A stretch of 64,000 nt of DNA from Thalassospira alkalitolerans (GCF_002115745.1 NZ_JFKB01000007.1:186001-250000), one strand, 5' to 3'. Positions 25,273 to 34,839 are shown, numbered from the stretch's first letter. The notes: generated from the sequence alone by a model not told the origin. Numbers and translations are program-made.

Positions 25273-25866
25273 GTGTTCGAGACGATCAATCTTTGGATTC
25301 ATGATCATCAGCAACTGGTCTATACGCTGATCTTTACCTATTGCGTCAGCAAGAGCAGTTTTCTGCCGATCTTTGTCGGTATTTTTGTTGTGATGGAAAG
25401 TCTGTTGCTGGTGCCGTCGCTGACCGCGATGGTGGCGGGAGGATTTGTTGGCGATATGGTGCGGTTTTTCATCGGGCGGCGGTATGGTGATACAATTGTT
25501 GGCAAGTTGCCGGATGCTGTTGGCATCATGATTGGCAAGACGATGCGCCTGTTTGAGCATTATGGTGTGGCTTATATCATGCTCTGCCGCTATCCGAATT
25601 CGATCCGGTCGATCGGGGTGTTTCCGGTCGGTATGAGCAGCATGGGTTTGGGCCGTTTTTTGGTGTTAAGCGTTGTCTCTATGCTGGCATGGATCGGAAT
25701 TTATTTCATGTTTGGCTATAGCTTTGGTGCGGGTATGGTCGAGTTGCTTGAATATAATCTGGCGCTGGCGGGGATGGCGATGTTGGTGGTATTTGTTGCG
25801 GTGGGCTGGTTGGCGCTTCGCCGGATTGACCGGCTGCAAGCCCGGGCGATGAAGGTGGCCGATTAA
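25273..25866 (+). CDS. DedA-family inner-membrane protein
   Basis: A roughly 197-residue integral membrane protein of the DedA/SNARE-associated (PF09335) family; members act as lipid-carrier flippases and maintain membrane potential. GGFVGDMVRFFIGRRYGDTIVG and RYPNSIRSIGVFPVGMSSMGLGRFL are the family's two conserved reentrant motifs. Four or more hydrophobic segments follow. The reading frame extends up to a TTG at 25249; I prefer GTG 25273 because a short open frame with a good ribosome-binding site ends one base before it. The start is therefore uncertain. Confidence 0.8.
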   Translation: MFETINLWIHDHQQLVYTLIFTYCVSKSSFLPIFVGIFVVMESLLLVPSLTAMVAGGFVGDMVRFFIGRRYGDTIVGKLPDAVGIMIGKTMRLFEHYGVAYIMLCRYPNSIRSIGVFPVGMSSMGLGRFLVLSVVSMLAWIGIYFMFGYSFGAGMVELLEYNLALAGMAMLVVFVAVGWLALRRIDRLQARAMKVAD

Positions 25867-25898
25867 GCATTCATTGTGCGGATTAATCCGGGCAAAAT

Positions 25899-25930
25899 AA
25901 AACGGCAGCATTTGAAATGCTGCCGTTTTA
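25899..25930. terminator. Bidirectional terminator between DedA and U32 genes
   Basis: AAAACGGCAGCA (25899-25910) and TGCTGCCGTTTT (25918-25929) form a perfect 12-bp stem with a 7-base loop and A/T tails on both sides. It serves two converging genes. Confidence 0.9.
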
Positions 25931-25952
25931 TTTTGGATCAGAGTTGTTGCGA

Positions 25953-27599
25953 CTATTCCGCAGCAATCGTCTTGCCGTCGCTTTCAAGCATCTCGCCCTG
26001 TTTGCGCTTGGCAAGGATTTCGCGGGCTTTGGCGTAGCTTTCGTCGTGCCAGAAGATCAGGCAGCCATTGCAACCCCGGCCACAACAGCCCTTGGTGCCG
26101 ACACGCGGGGTGCGGAAGGTGCGTTCTTTTTGGCGATCATCAAGGGCGGTTTGAAGCGCTTCGCGTTTGACGTCGTAACGTTCTTCGTTGCCTTTGCCCA
26201 TTTCGATCCGATGCGCTTCCTGATCGAGTTTCAGGCGTTGCCATTCGTCTTCGGACAGGGCTTTTTCCTTGCGCACGATGGTCATCGGCAGAATTTCGGT
26301 GCGCAGGAATTCCGGGTCTTCCTGTTCAAACAGGGAAAACGGAAGACGGATGCGCGGCTGGGTGTTGGCGTGGACCGCTTCGCCGATATTGCCGGTTTTG
26401 GCATCGATGAATTCATACATGCGGATGAAAACGGTCTGACGCGACCGTGGCGGGACGATTTCGATCACGTCACCGACCAACATGCGGTTTTTGACCGTCA
26501 TGATAAACGCATCATCTTGAACTTCTTCGATGACCCCGGCAAATTCCCAATCAGCCACATTAACGTTGGTGTCATAGCCATGGGCATAATTGGTCAGGCG
26601 GCCGTCGTGGAAGGCAAGGGTATAGCCCCGGTTCGGAATGGTCGCCAGTTCCTTCATATAAGGTTCGGCTGACCAGTTTTCCGGGTCTTCGTACCAGTCA
26701 TCAATCGCCATGCGATAGGCACGGGCAACCAGACCGGCGTAATACGGGCTTTTGCCGCGACCTTCGACCTTAAGGCTATCGACGCCGATTTTAAGGTAGT
26801 CTTCAAGTTTCGGCATGATGCAAAGATCACGTGAATTCAGGATGTATGAGCCACGTTCGTCTTCCTGAATTTCCATCAGTTCGCCCGGACGCATTTCTTC
26901 TTCGAGGAAGAAATCAAACATCTCGAGGTTTTCTTCGGTCAGGTGCAGTTCTTTGACCGTGCCGTCCTTAAGCTTCATGTGGACTTTATATTTCCAGCGG
27001 CACGAATTGGCACATGCTCCCTGGTTCGCACCACGTTCGGCCATGAAGTTCGACAACAGGCAACGACCCGAATAGGTCATGCACATCGACCCATGGACAA
27101 AGGCCTCGATCTTGATGTCTTGGCATTTGGCGCGAATTTCGGTCAGTTCCTCGTATGAAACCTCGCGGCCCAGTACGACAAGCTTTGCCCCGATGCTTTG
27201 CCAGAATTTGACGCTTTGCCAGGAACAGACATTGGCCTGGGTCGAGACATGCAGGTCAAGTTCGGGCGCATGTTCGCGGACGAACATGAACACGCCCGGA
27301 TCAGCAACGATCAATCCATCGGGTTTGACCTTGCGCACCGTATCGACATATTCCGGCAGTTTGTCGATATCCTTGTTGTGCGAGAACAGGTTCAGCGTCA
27401 GATAAACGCGAACACCATTTTCATGCGCAAAACCGATGCCTTCGACAACATCATCAAGCGACATCTGGCTTTTAACCCGAAGCGACAGGTCAGGCGTGCC
27501 CATATAAACGGCGTCCGCACCATAGAGTACGGCCACTTTCAGCTTTTCGAGCGAGCCTGCGGGCATCAGTAATTCGGAACGGTGCGGTTGATCACTCAT
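25953..27599 (-). CDS. Peptidase U32-family protein (TrhP/RlhA-like RNA hydroxylation type)
   Basis: A 548-residue U32 protein. LLMPAGSLEKLKVAVLYGADAVYMG opens the TIM-barrel-like N-terminal domain; the FVHGSMCMTYSGRCLLSNFMAERGANQGACANSCRWKY region carries the conserved cysteines thought to bind an iron-sulfur cluster in bacterial TrhP and RlhA. A cysteine-rich C-terminus (GTKGCCGRGCNGCLIFW) adds further possible metal ligands. I chose ATG 27599 (MSDQPHRS) over a TTG extension to 27695. Members act in tRNA or rRNA hydroxylation; the exact target here is unknown. It is monocistronic, divergent from a MarR regulator. Confidence 0.85.
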   Translation of the reverse strand: MSDQPHRSELLMPAGSLEKLKVAVLYGADAVYMGTPDLSLRVKSQMSLDDVVEGIGFAHENGVRVYLTLNLFSHNKDIDKLPEYVDTVRKVKPDGLIVADPGVFMFVREHAPELDLHVSTQANVCSWQSVKFWQSIGAKLVVLGREVSYEELTEIRAKCQDIKIEAFVHGSMCMTYSGRCLLSNFMAERGANQGACANSCRWKYKVHMKLKDGTVKELHLTEENLEMFDFFLEEEMRPGELMEIQEDERGSYILNSRDLCIMPKLEDYLKIGVDSLKVEGRGKSPYYAGLVARAYRMAIDDWYEDPENWSAEPYMKELATIPNRGYTLAFHDGRLTNYAHGYDTNVNVADWEFAGVIEEVQDDAFIMTVKNRMLVGDVIEIVPPRSRQTVFIRMYEFIDAKTGNIGEAVHANTQPRIRLPFSLFEQEDPEFLRTEILPMTIVRKEKALSEDEWQRLKLDQEAHRIEMGKGNEERYDVKREALQTALDDRQKERTFRTPRVGTKGCCGRGCNGCLIFWHDESYAKAREILAKRKQGEMLESDGKTIAAE

Positions 27600-27823
27600 C
27601 ACTTGCGGGTCTTCTTTTCGGGAAATGCGGGAAACTCTCTGCCTGATCCGACTTATATCAAAGTCAGTCGAGCTTTTGCGCGGTTCATAACACAAACGCG
27701 CATCTATTGCCGATCAAAATCGCATATTTCGGGGCAAAAGCAAAGCAGGCGATGGGGGCACCAGCCATTCATCGACTGCAGGGCGGAGCGAAAATATCTA
27801 ACTTGTGGTCAAAATTAAAAATA

Positions 27824-27845
27824 GTATATATTGCTTATTATATAC
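27824..27845. promoter_or_regulatory. Probable MarR operator (GTATATA-8-TATATAC)
   Basis: A perfect 7-bp inverted repeat with 8-bp spacer, 32 bp upstream of the MarR start codon, within an A+T-rich promoter. Size and position suit autoregulation by a MarR dimer. Confidence 0.6.
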
Positions 27846-27877
27846 AAATCATCTTTAAAATTGACGGAGGCACAAAG

Positions 27878-28357
27878 GTGCCGTCTTTTCATGATCCCAA
27901 GCAGAATATCGGTTTTCTGATGAAGGATGTGACGCGTTTGATGCGTCGTAATTTCATGCGGCGCGCCCATGATTTTGGCCTGACTCAGGCGCAGATGCAG
28001 GCCTTGGCCTATCTTGCGCGGAACGAAGGCATTCGGCAGGTTACCCTTGCCGAGATGCTGGAAATTCAGCCCATAACGACGGCACGTCTGATCGACAAGC
28101 TGGAAGAGCAAGGTTTGGTTGAACGTCGTCCTGATCCAAGTGATCGGCGTGCTGTTCTGCTTTATCTGACGGAGCGGGCAGGCGCGCTGATTGATCGGAT
28201 TTGGGTGCATGCCGCAAAGACACGTGAAGAAGCACTGGCAGGCCTGTCGCCGGAAACCCAAGAAATACTCGTCACCGCACTTGGCCAGATGTACGACAAT
28301 CTGACACGCGCCGAACAGGCGCAAAGTCAGACGGAAACCGCATCGGCAGACAAATAA
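27878..28357 (+). CDS. MarR-family transcriptional regulator
   Basis: A 159-residue winged-helix regulator. The core is LTQAQMQALAYLARNEGIRQVTLAEMLEIQPITTARLIDKLEEQGLVERRPDPSDRRAVLLYLTERA, with the classical DPSDRR wing. I chose GTG 27878, seven bases after GGAGG; the longer frame from 27707 has no such signal. It lies 11 bp before an EmrAB-like efflux pair, so it probably represses that operon and responds to a toxic aromatic compound. Confidence 0.9.
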   Translation: MPSFHDPKQNIGFLMKDVTRLMRRNFMRRAHDFGLTQAQMQALAYLARNEGIRQVTLAEMLEIQPITTARLIDKLEEQGLVERRPDPSDRRAVLLYLTERAGALIDRIWVHAAKTREEALAGLSPETQEILVTALGQMYDNLTRAEQAQSQTETASADK

Positions 28358-28368
28358 CCCAAGGCCCC

Positions 28369-29520
28369 ATGACCATGACACAGAATTTGGAAAATGCTGG
28401 CGCATCCGCCGGTAACGAACAAAATGTTGCCAAACGCAAGAAACGCTGGCTGCGTCCGGTGTTGCTTTTGGTTGGCCCGCTTGCGGTGATCGCGGGCGGT
28501 GCATACTGGTATTATTCTGGCGGGCGGTTTATCGGCACTGAAAACGCCTATATCCATGCCGATATGGTCGCCATCAGCCCGCAGATCGATGGCCCGATCA
28601 AAGAGATCCTGATCCATGAAAACCAGCGCGTGGAAAAGGGCGATGTTCTGTTCCGCATTGATCCGCGACCTTTTCAGATTGCGGTTGAACGTGCGCATGC
28701 CGATCTTGCCGCCACCAGGCAGGAAATCGAGGCCCTGAGACAAAGTTATGAAGAACTTCAGGGCAGCCTTGAACTGGCGAAGATCAATCTGGATTTCGCC
28801 AAAAAGAAGTTTGATCGCCAATTGGCCCTTCGCAAAAGCAATGTGACGTCGCAGGCGTCATTGGACGAGGCACAAAACGCCCTTTTGGCTGCGAAACAGC
28901 GCATTGTTCTGGATCAGCGAGCAATGAAAACCACATTGGCAAAATTGGGCGGGCGTTTTGACACCCCGGTCGAGGATTTGCCGCAATATCAACAAGCCAA
29001 ATTCGCGCTGGAGCAGGCAGAACTTGACCTGACCCATACCGAAATCACCGCACCGTTTCGCGGTGTGATCAGCAACAAGCCCGAAGAAGGTGCTTATGTC
29101 AAAGCCGGGCAGGCGATGGCAAGTCTGGTTTCAAGTGACGTCATCTGGATCGACGCCAATTTCAAGGAAGTCGACCTGACCTATCTTAAGCCGGGGCAGG
29201 AGGCTGAGATTTCGGTCGATGCCTATCCGGGCAAGGTTTGGCATGGGGCGGTTCATTCGCTTGCCCCGGCAACAGGTGCGGAATTTTCGGTTATTCCGGC
29301 CCAGAACGCGACGGGAAACTGGGTCAAGGTTGTGCAACGTGTTCCGGTGCGGATTGCCGTTGATATTGAAAACGGCGGCCCGGAATTGCGCGCCGGTATG
29401 AGCACCGAGATCGAGGTTGATACCCATCACAAACGCGAAATTCCAGCCTTTGCCACGGTCGCGCTGGGCTGGATCGGGATCAATCAGGCCGAAGCGGGCA
29501 CCGAAGGTTCGCTGCAATGA
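28369..29520 (+). CDS. HlyD-family membrane fusion protein (EmrA type)
   Basis: A 383-residue periplasmic adaptor of a drug efflux pump. One N-terminal membrane anchor (LRPVLLLVGPLAVIAGGAYWYY, about 25-46) is followed by the biotinyl-lipoyl half-motif (VAISPQIDGPIKEILIHENQRVEKGDVLFRID), a coiled-coil hairpin (about 105-190) and the second half (TEITAPFRGVISNKPEEGAYVKAGQAM). Its stop overlaps the start of the MFS pump gene. Confidence 0.9.
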   Translation: MTMTQNLENAGASAGNEQNVAKRKKRWLRPVLLLVGPLAVIAGGAYWYYSGGRFIGTENAYIHADMVAISPQIDGPIKEILIHENQRVEKGDVLFRIDPRPFQIAVERAHADLAATRQEIEALRQSYEELQGSLELAKINLDFAKKKFDRQLALRKSNVTSQASLDEAQNALLAAKQRIVLDQRAMKTTLAKLGGRFDTPVEDLPQYQQAKFALEQAELDLTHTEITAPFRGVISNKPEEGAYVKAGQAMASLVSSDVIWIDANFKEVDLTYLKPGQEAEISVDAYPGKVWHGAVHSLAPATGAEFSVIPAQNATGNWVKVVQRVPVRIAVDIENGGPELRAGMSTEIEVDTHHKREIPAFATVALGWIGINQAEAGTEGSLQ

Positions 29521-31070
29521 GTGCAGCCGCGACGGCGGCCAGCACGACCACGCCGCTTGAACGCGGTCTGACCACCGTTTCGATCATGCTTGCCACCATC
29601 ATGCAGGCACTTGATACCACCATTGCCAATGTTGCCTTGCCGCATATGCAGGGCAGTATGGCGGCCACCCAGGATCAGATTTCCTGGGTGCTGACTTCTT
29701 ATATTGTTGCCGCCGCGATCATGACGCCGCCGACCGGGTTTTTGGCCGCGCGGTTTGGCCGCAAGAAGCTTTTTTTGGTGTCGGTAACCGGTTTTACCAT
29801 TGCCTCCATGCTGTGCGGCGCGGCCGTATCCTTGCCTGAAATGGTGATGTTCCGGTTGCTGCAAGGCGCATTCGGGGCCGGGCTTGTGCCACTGTCGCAG
29901 GCGGTTTTGTTAGATACTTACCCCAAGGAAAAGCACGGTTCAGCCATGGCGATGTGGGGTATGGGGGTGATGTTGGGGCCGATTTTGGGGCCGACATTGG
30001 GCGGGTATCTGACGGAATATTATAACTGGCGCTGGGTGTTTTATATCAACCTGCCGGTCGGGCTTTTGGCACTTGGCGGGATCATGGCGTTTGTCCCGGA
30101 AACCGATAAGCGCAATGGTCTGTCCTTTGACTGGTTCGGTTTTGCGTTGCTTAGCCTTTCAATCGGCGCATTGCAGATGATGCTGGATCGCGGTGAAAGC
30201 CAGAACTGGTTTTCGTCGATTGAAATCCTGATTGAAACGGGATTGGCAGCGGTATGCCTTTATATGTTCATTGTGCATATGTTCACGGCAAAGAACCCGT
30301 TTCTGGAGCCAGGGCTGTTTACCGACCGCAACTTTGTCATCGGGTTGCTTTTTATCTTTATCGTCGGTGTTGTGTTGCTTGCGACATTGGCCCTTCTGCC
30401 GCCGTTTTTGCAAAATTTGATGGGATACCCGGTGGTAACGGCGGGCATATTATTGGCCCCACGCGGAGTGGGGACCATGATTGCGATGATGTTTGTCGGG
30501 CGACTTGTCGGCAAGATCGATACCCGAATTCTGATCCTGTTTGGCCTGTTTATGACAGCTTTGTCGCTATATCAGATGATGGGCTTTACGACGGATGTCA
30601 GTGAATTCACCATCATCCGAACCGGGATTATTCAGGGGATCGGACTTGGTTTTATTTTCGTGCCGCTGAGCACGATCACCTTTGCAACCCTTGATCCGCA
30701 TTACCGCACCGAAGGCACGGCGATGTTCAGTTTGATGCGCAATATCGGATCAAGCATCGGCATTTCGGTGATGACCACCATGCTGACCCAAAACACGCAG
30801 GTGGTGCATGCCAGCTTGGCCGCGGTGTTAACGCCGTTCAGATTGGCAATGCAGTCACCGTGGTTGCCTGATATCTGGGATTGGCAAACAACTACCGGTG
30901 TGGTGTTGCTAAACGCGGCAGTGACAAAGCAGGCCAGCGCGATTGCCTATCTGGATGACTTTCAGGCGATGATGTGGATCGTGATTGGCGTGGTGCCGCT
31001 TTTGCTCTTGATGCATGGGCCCAAACGCAAGGTGCCGGGCAAGGACGATCATATCGAAGTCATGGAATAG
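29517..31070 (+). CDS. MFS multidrug transporter, DHA2 family (EmrB type)
   Basis: A 517-residue 14-helix proton-driven efflux transporter. DTTIANVALPHMQGSMAATQDQISWVLTSYIVAAAI is the DHA2 family helix-1 motif; GFLAARFGRKKLF is MFS motif A; GPTLGGYL is motif C. It is translationally coupled to the EmrA-like gene by ATGA, and with it forms a pump spanning to an outer-membrane channel encoded elsewhere. The upstream MarR gene is the likely regulator. Confidence 0.92.
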   Translation: MSAAATAASTTTPLERGLTTVSIMLATIMQALDTTIANVALPHMQGSMAATQDQISWVLTSYIVAAAIMTPPTGFLAARFGRKKLFLVSVTGFTIASMLCGAAVSLPEMVMFRLLQGAFGAGLVPLSQAVLLDTYPKEKHGSAMAMWGMGVMLGPILGPTLGGYLTEYYNWRWVFYINLPVGLLALGGIMAFVPETDKRNGLSFDWFGFALLSLSIGALQMMLDRGESQNWFSSIEILIETGLAAVCLYMFIVHMFTAKNPFLEPGLFTDRNFVIGLLFIFIVGVVLLATLALLPPFLQNLMGYPVVTAGILLAPRGVGTMIAMMFVGRLVGKIDTRILILFGLFMTALSLYQMMGFTTDVSEFTIIRTGIIQGIGLGFIFVPLSTITFATLDPHYRTEGTAMFSLMRNIGSSIGISVMTTMLTQNTQVVHASLAAVLTPFRLAMQSPWLPDIWDWQTTTGVVLLNAAVTKQASAIAYLDDFQAMMWIVIGVVPLLLLMHGPKRKVPGKDDHIEVME

Positions 31071-31085
31071 AGTACCACAAATACC

Positions 31086-31123
31086 AAAAGCCCCCCCCTG
31101 TTAGCAGCAGGGGGGGGCTTTTT
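31086..31123. terminator. Bidirectional terminator after the efflux operon
   Basis: AAAAGCCCCCCCCTG (31086-31100) and CAGGGGGGGGCTTTT (31108-31122) form a 15-bp perfect stem with a 7-base loop and T-runs on both strands. The symporter gene converges from the right. Confidence 0.92.
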
Positions 31124-31135
31124 AGTGAGAGAGGA

Positions 31136-32683
31136 TCAGGCTTGGGCTTTGGCCGTGATTGCTTTATCGACCTTGCGGATTTCACCGCTGTCGATCTTGG
31201 CCCAATACTGCTTGATTTCTGCGCGGACAACGGGCATCAGCAGGTAAAGACCAATGACGTTTGGAATGGCCATGGCAAAGATCATGGAATCCGAGAAATC
31301 GATCACAGGGCCAAGGCTCATGCTGGCTCCGACGATAACGCACAGGCAGAAGAACAGTTTAAAGACGATCTCCTTGCCTTTGCCTTCACCAACCAGATAG
31401 GTCCATGATTTAAGCCCGTAATAGGACCATGACAGCATGGTGGAAAAGGCAAACAGTACAACGGCCAATGCCAGAACAAGCGGGAACCAGGTATAGGCCG
31501 AGGCAAAGGCCGCCGATGTCAATTCGACACCCGTCAATCCGGAATTCAATTCACCGCTGATGGTGATGACAAGGGCAGTCATGGTGCAGATCACCACCGT
31601 GTCGATAAACGGTTCAAGCAGGGCAACGTATCCCTCGGTGATCGGTTCCTTGGTCCGGACAGCCGCATGTGCAATCGCAGCAGAACCAATACCGGCTTCG
31701 TTAGAAAAGGCTGCACGTTTGAAGCCCTGAATAAGCGCACCGACAACCCCGCCGGCGACACCGGCACCGGTAAAGGCGCCGACAAAGATGTCGCTAAAGG
31801 CCTGACCGACCATGCCGATATTGCTGATGATGATGACAAGACCGGCGGTGACATAAATAACCGCCATGAACGGCACGATTTTTTCGGTGACTTTGGCGAT
31901 GGATTTGATGCCGCCAATGATGACCGAGCCAACGATCACGGCCATAACCAAACCAAACAACCAGCCATTGCCGACCAAGAAGCTGCTGTCGCCACCGGTG
32001 ACATTGACCATCTGTTGGAACGCCTGATTGGCCTGGAACATATTACCACCACCAACAGCACCACCGATGCAGCAGACGGAAAAGATGATCGCCAGTGTTT
32101 TGCCAAGGCCCGGTTTGCCTTTTTCAGCCAAGCCTTTGGACAGGTAATACATTGGTCCGCCCGAAACGCGCCCATCGGGCAATTCGGTGCGGTATTTCAC
32201 GCCAAGCGTACATTCGGTGAATTTCGATGCCATGCCCATTAACCCGGCAAGGATCATCCAGAATGTTGCACCCGGCCCGCCAATGGAAACTGCAACGGCC
32301 ACACCGGCAATATTACCAAGTCCGACAGTGCCCGAAAGGGCGGTGGCAAGGGCCTGAAAATGGGTAACCTCGCCAGCGTCTTCGGGATGGAAATAATCGC
32401 CTTTGACTAGCGAAATGGCATGCCCGAATTTGCGGAACTGCACAAAGCCGAAATAGATGGTGAAGATCGCAGCGGCAAGCACCAGCCAGCCGACGATCAG
32501 GGGGAAGTTGGTGTCACCGATGGGAACAGAATAAAAAATGATACTGGCAATGACATTTGAAACCGGGGCAATGGTTTCATTGATGCGCTGATCAAGTGTT
32601 ACTTCTTGCGCCATCGTCATGAATGGGAAAATGGATGTGGCTAAGCCTGCGGCCCATGCCGGGACGTATTTCTGGCAAGACAT
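31136..32683 (-). CDS. Sodium:alanine (AGCS family) symporter
   Basis: A 515-residue membrane transporter. Conserved AGCS elements include [40 protein letters not shown] and [24 protein letters not shown]. About ten hydrophobic helices can be traced, with a signal-like first segment ending MAQEV. GGAGAG precedes the ATG at 32683. It imports alanine or glycine with sodium. UspA lies 54 bp upstream in the same direction. Confidence 0.9.
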   Translation of the reverse strand: MSCQKYVPAWAAGLATSIFPFMTMAQEVTLDQRINETIAPVSNVIASIIFYSVPIGDTNFPLIVGWLVLAAAIFTIYFGFVQFRKFGHAISLVKGDYFHPEDAGEVTHFQALATALSGTVGLGNIAGVAVAVSIGGPGATFWMILAGLMGMASKFTECTLGVKYRTELPDGRVSGGPMYYLSKGLAEKGKPGLGKTLAIIFSVCCIGGAVGGGNMFQANQAFQQMVNVTGGDSSFLVGNGWLFGLVMAVIVGSVIIGGIKSIAKVTEKIVPFMAVIYVTAGLVIIISNIGMVGQAFSDIFVGAFTGAGVAGGVVGALIQGFKRAAFSNEAGIGSAAIAHAAVRTKEPITEGYVALLEPFIDTVVICTMTALVITISGELNSGLTGVELTSAAFASAYTWFPLVLALAVVLFAFSTMLSWSYYGLKSWTYLVGEGKGKEIVFKLFFCLCVIVGASMSLGPVIDFSDSMIFAMAIPNVIGLYLLMPVVRAEIKQYWAKIDSGEIRKVDKAITAKAQA

Positions 32684-32737
32684 GAGAACTCTCCGATTTT
32701 GATTATTTTATGTTTTTGACTGCAAACCTGTTGGTGT

Positions 32738-33175
32738 TCAGGGCACCACGGTGACGGGCACGGGGCTGGCTTGCACAAGTGTCAGGGCAAGGCTGCCCAT
32801 AAGCCGCGCACCAAGAGCCGTGCCGCCCTTGCGGCCGATGACGATCTGTGTCGCCTTTTTTTCTGTGGCGATCTGACACATCAATTCACCGGAATGGCCA
32901 TAACGGACTTCGGACGTTACGGGGATGTTGCGGTCGGTAAAAACACGAAGTGCCGGGGCAATGGTGGCCTCGGCACGAGAGAGTTCTTCGGTACGGCGTT
33001 GATGACGTTCTTCAAGTTCTTTGGTCGACAGAAAGCTGTATGGCGACCATTCCAGAACATGAATGACATGAACCGGGCAACCTTCGGCACTGGCGCGGTT
33101 CGCGGCGAACTGGACGGCGCGGTCTGAGGCATCTGTACCGTCATAACCGATCAGGATCGGTGTTGTCTCTGACAT
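32738..33175 (-). CDS. Universal stress protein (UspA family)
   Basis: A 145-residue single-domain Usp. The ATP-binding loop pattern G-2x-G-9x-G-S is visible as GRKGGTALGARLMGSLA near the C-terminus, with ILIGYDGTDASDRAVQFA at the N-terminus, so it is likely the ATP-binding type. It is followed by the alanine symporter gene and is divergent from an Lrp-type regulator. Confidence 0.9.
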   Translation of the reverse strand: MSETTPILIGYDGTDASDRAVQFAANRASAEGCPVHVIHVLEWSPYSFLSTKELEERHQRRTEELSRAEATIAPALRVFTDRNIPVTSEVRYGHSGELMCQIATEKKATQIVIGRKGGTALGARLMGSLALTLVQASPVPVTVVP

Positions 33176-33337
33176 GGTGAAGTCCCTTTTTGCGATAGTT
33201 GTTCGTTGTCGGCTTGTTCACTCCCATATCGCCGGACTTGGTCCGGTCTTCTTGGCAACATGCGGCCGCGGGTTTTATCACCCGCTATTTCGCCGTTGGG
33301 CTGCCTTCAACCAATGATACGACTTTATGACAGGTAA

Positions 33338-33402
33338 TTTTCCCTAAAGTTGATTTGATCCTTGGGTAATTTCACTTATTATTTCTTGGTTGTTAGGGAA
33401 AA
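33338..33402. promoter_or_regulatory. 10-bp inverted repeat upstream of the Lrp-family gene
   Basis: TTTTCCCTAA (33338-33347) and TTAGGGAAAA (33393-33402) are perfect reverse complements, 45 bp apart, within the A+T-rich promoter that ends 21 bp before the Lrp start. Widely spaced symmetrical sites suit an oligomeric Lrp/AsnC regulator that wraps DNA; autoregulation is the simple reading. Confidence 0.45.
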
Positions 33403-33423
33403 AGATTACATTAGGGGGACCAA

Positions 33424-33879
33424 ATGGGAGTCTTGGACAAGATTGATCTGGCCGTCCTGCGCGAAGTGGCGGTTAATGGCCGGATTACGGTCACGGATCT
33501 GGCGTATCGTGTGGGGCTTTCAAAAACGCCCTGCGCCCTTCGGTTGCGACGGCTTGAAGAAAGCGAACATATCCTTGGTTATCGCGCCATTTTGCATCCG
33601 GAAAAAATGGGTGCCAGCCATATCGCATTCGTTCAGGTGATCCTGACAGATACCAAGACCGAGGCGCTTGATGCGTTTAACAAAGCCGCGCGCGCAATTC
33701 CCGAAATCGAGCAATGCCACATGATTGCAGGCGCCTTTGATTATCTGATCAAGGTACGCAGCCGCGATATCGGCGATTATCGTCGTGTCTTGGGGGAAAA
33801 GATTTCAGAATTGCCCTATGTCTCGCACACATCGACCTTTGTCGTGATGGAGGCGGTCAAAGACAGTTATTCGCTTTAA
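33424..33879 (+). CDS. Lrp/AsnC-family transcriptional regulator (PutR-like)
   Basis: A 151-residue protein with an N-terminal HTH (LDKIDLAVLREVAVNGRITVTDLAYRVGLSKTPCALRLRRLEE) and a C-terminal RAM ligand domain (CHMIAGAFDYLIKVRSRDIGDY). LPYVSHTSTFVVMEAVKD at the end resembles PutR, the regulator of proline dehydrogenase. No proline genes are next to it here. The neighbouring UspA and alanine symporter genes are possible targets. A GGGGG sequence precedes the ATG. Confidence 0.88.
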   Translation: MGVLDKIDLAVLREVAVNGRITVTDLAYRVGLSKTPCALRLRRLEESEHILGYRAILHPEKMGASHIAFVQVILTDTKTEALDAFNKAARAIPEIEQCHMIAGAFDYLIKVRSRDIGDYRRVLGEKISELPYVSHTSTFVVMEAVKDSYSL

Positions 33880-33960
33880 GGCGGATCGTGATTTCGATCA
33901 TACCGGCGAATTCCCGGTTCGGCATATTGTTCGAACTGTCATCGTCATGCACGTAATGGG

Positions 33961-34779
33961 TCAGACGACGATGATGTTGGCGCCAGCCGCATGCCAGGCC
34001 GACGCAATATGTTCTGGTGGAGTATGATCGGTCACGAAGCTTTTGAAATCGGTCGGTTCGGCAATGCGCATGAAGGGGCGGGCGTGGAATTTGGACTGAT
34101 CGGCAATCAGGATGCTGTGTCGTGCCGCATGGATTGCCGCATGTTTGATAGCCACTTTTTGCCGGTCATGATCAAGTGGTGCGCCAAATTCATCCAGTCC
34201 GGAGCAGCCGATAATGGTGTAATCGAGCGCAAAGCGGCGTAGAGACTGACCGGATTCCGGGCCGACCAGTGATCCGTCGTTGCCATGCACGATGCCGCCA
34301 ATCACATGGATTTCAAGATGGGATTGTGCCGAAACGATAGAAGCGCAGAGCAGGCTGTTGGTGACGATGCGAAGATTACGATGATTGCCAAGGGCGCGTG
34401 CCGCTGCCTCGGCCGTGGTGCCGACATCAAGGAAAACCGCCGACCCGTTGGGGATTAATTGGGCGGTTTTTTCGCCGATAAGTTGCTTGGCCTTGGGTGA
34501 AAGGCGATTTTTTTGCTCGTGACCCAGCCGCACCATGTTGTTGGGCAGGCCCGCCCCACCGTGGAAGCGCTGCAACAGACCCTGTTTGCTTAGGTCAATG
34601 ACATCGCGGCGCACGGTCTGTGTCGATACGTCGAACTTTTCAGCCAGCGCATCAAGTGTGACAAAGCCCTGATTGCGAACGATATGCAGGATATCGCGCT
34701 GGCGTATGTTAACGCTGGTTTCGGTTTCGGGTGTATTCGGCAATGTTATGATCCGGCCTTTTAATCTTCGCTGGCACAT
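33961..34779 (-). CDS. DeoR/GlpR-family transcriptional regulator
   Basis: A 272-residue regulator. An N-terminal DeoR HTH (IRQRDILHIVRNQGFVTLDALAEKFDVSTQTVRRDVIDLSKQGLLQRFHGGA) is followed by the DeoRC sensor domain (AVFLDVGTTAEAAARAL, IVTNSLLCASIV, GCSGLDEFGAPLDHD), which binds a phosphorylated sugar-like effector. The ATG at 34779 lacks a strong ribosome-binding site, so the N-terminal 20 residues are uncertain. It is divergent from the SLOG gene; the gap holds TGTAAATTAACTTACA, and the same half-sites recur before the ABC operon at 35651, so it probably controls both. Confidence 0.88.
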   Translation of the reverse strand: MCQRRLKGRIITLPNTPETETSVNIRQRDILHIVRNQGFVTLDALAEKFDVSTQTVRRDVIDLSKQGLLQRFHGGAGLPNNMVRLGHEQKNRLSPKAKQLIGEKTAQLIPNGSAVFLDVGTTAEAAARALGNHRNLRIVTNSLLCASIVSAQSHLEIHVIGGIVHGNDGSLVGPESGQSLRRFALDYTIIGCSGLDEFGAPLDHDRQKVAIKHAAIHAARHSILIADQSKFHARPFMRIAEPTDFKSFVTDHTPPEHIASAWHAAGANIIVV

Positions 34780-34782
34780 GAA

Positions 34783-34798
34783 TGTAAATTAACTTACA
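34783..34798. promoter_or_regulatory. Probable DeoR operator TGTAAATTAACTTACA
   Basis: An imperfect palindrome with TGTAA/TTACA arms, starting 4 bp from the DeoR start codon and 42 bp before the SLOG gene. The same half-sites occur four times at 35525-35559, before the ABC operon. Confidence 0.55.
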
Positions 34799-34839
34799 TA
34801 TCTGGGCGCTGGGTTTTGATCAGAAAAGGATATTGCAAC

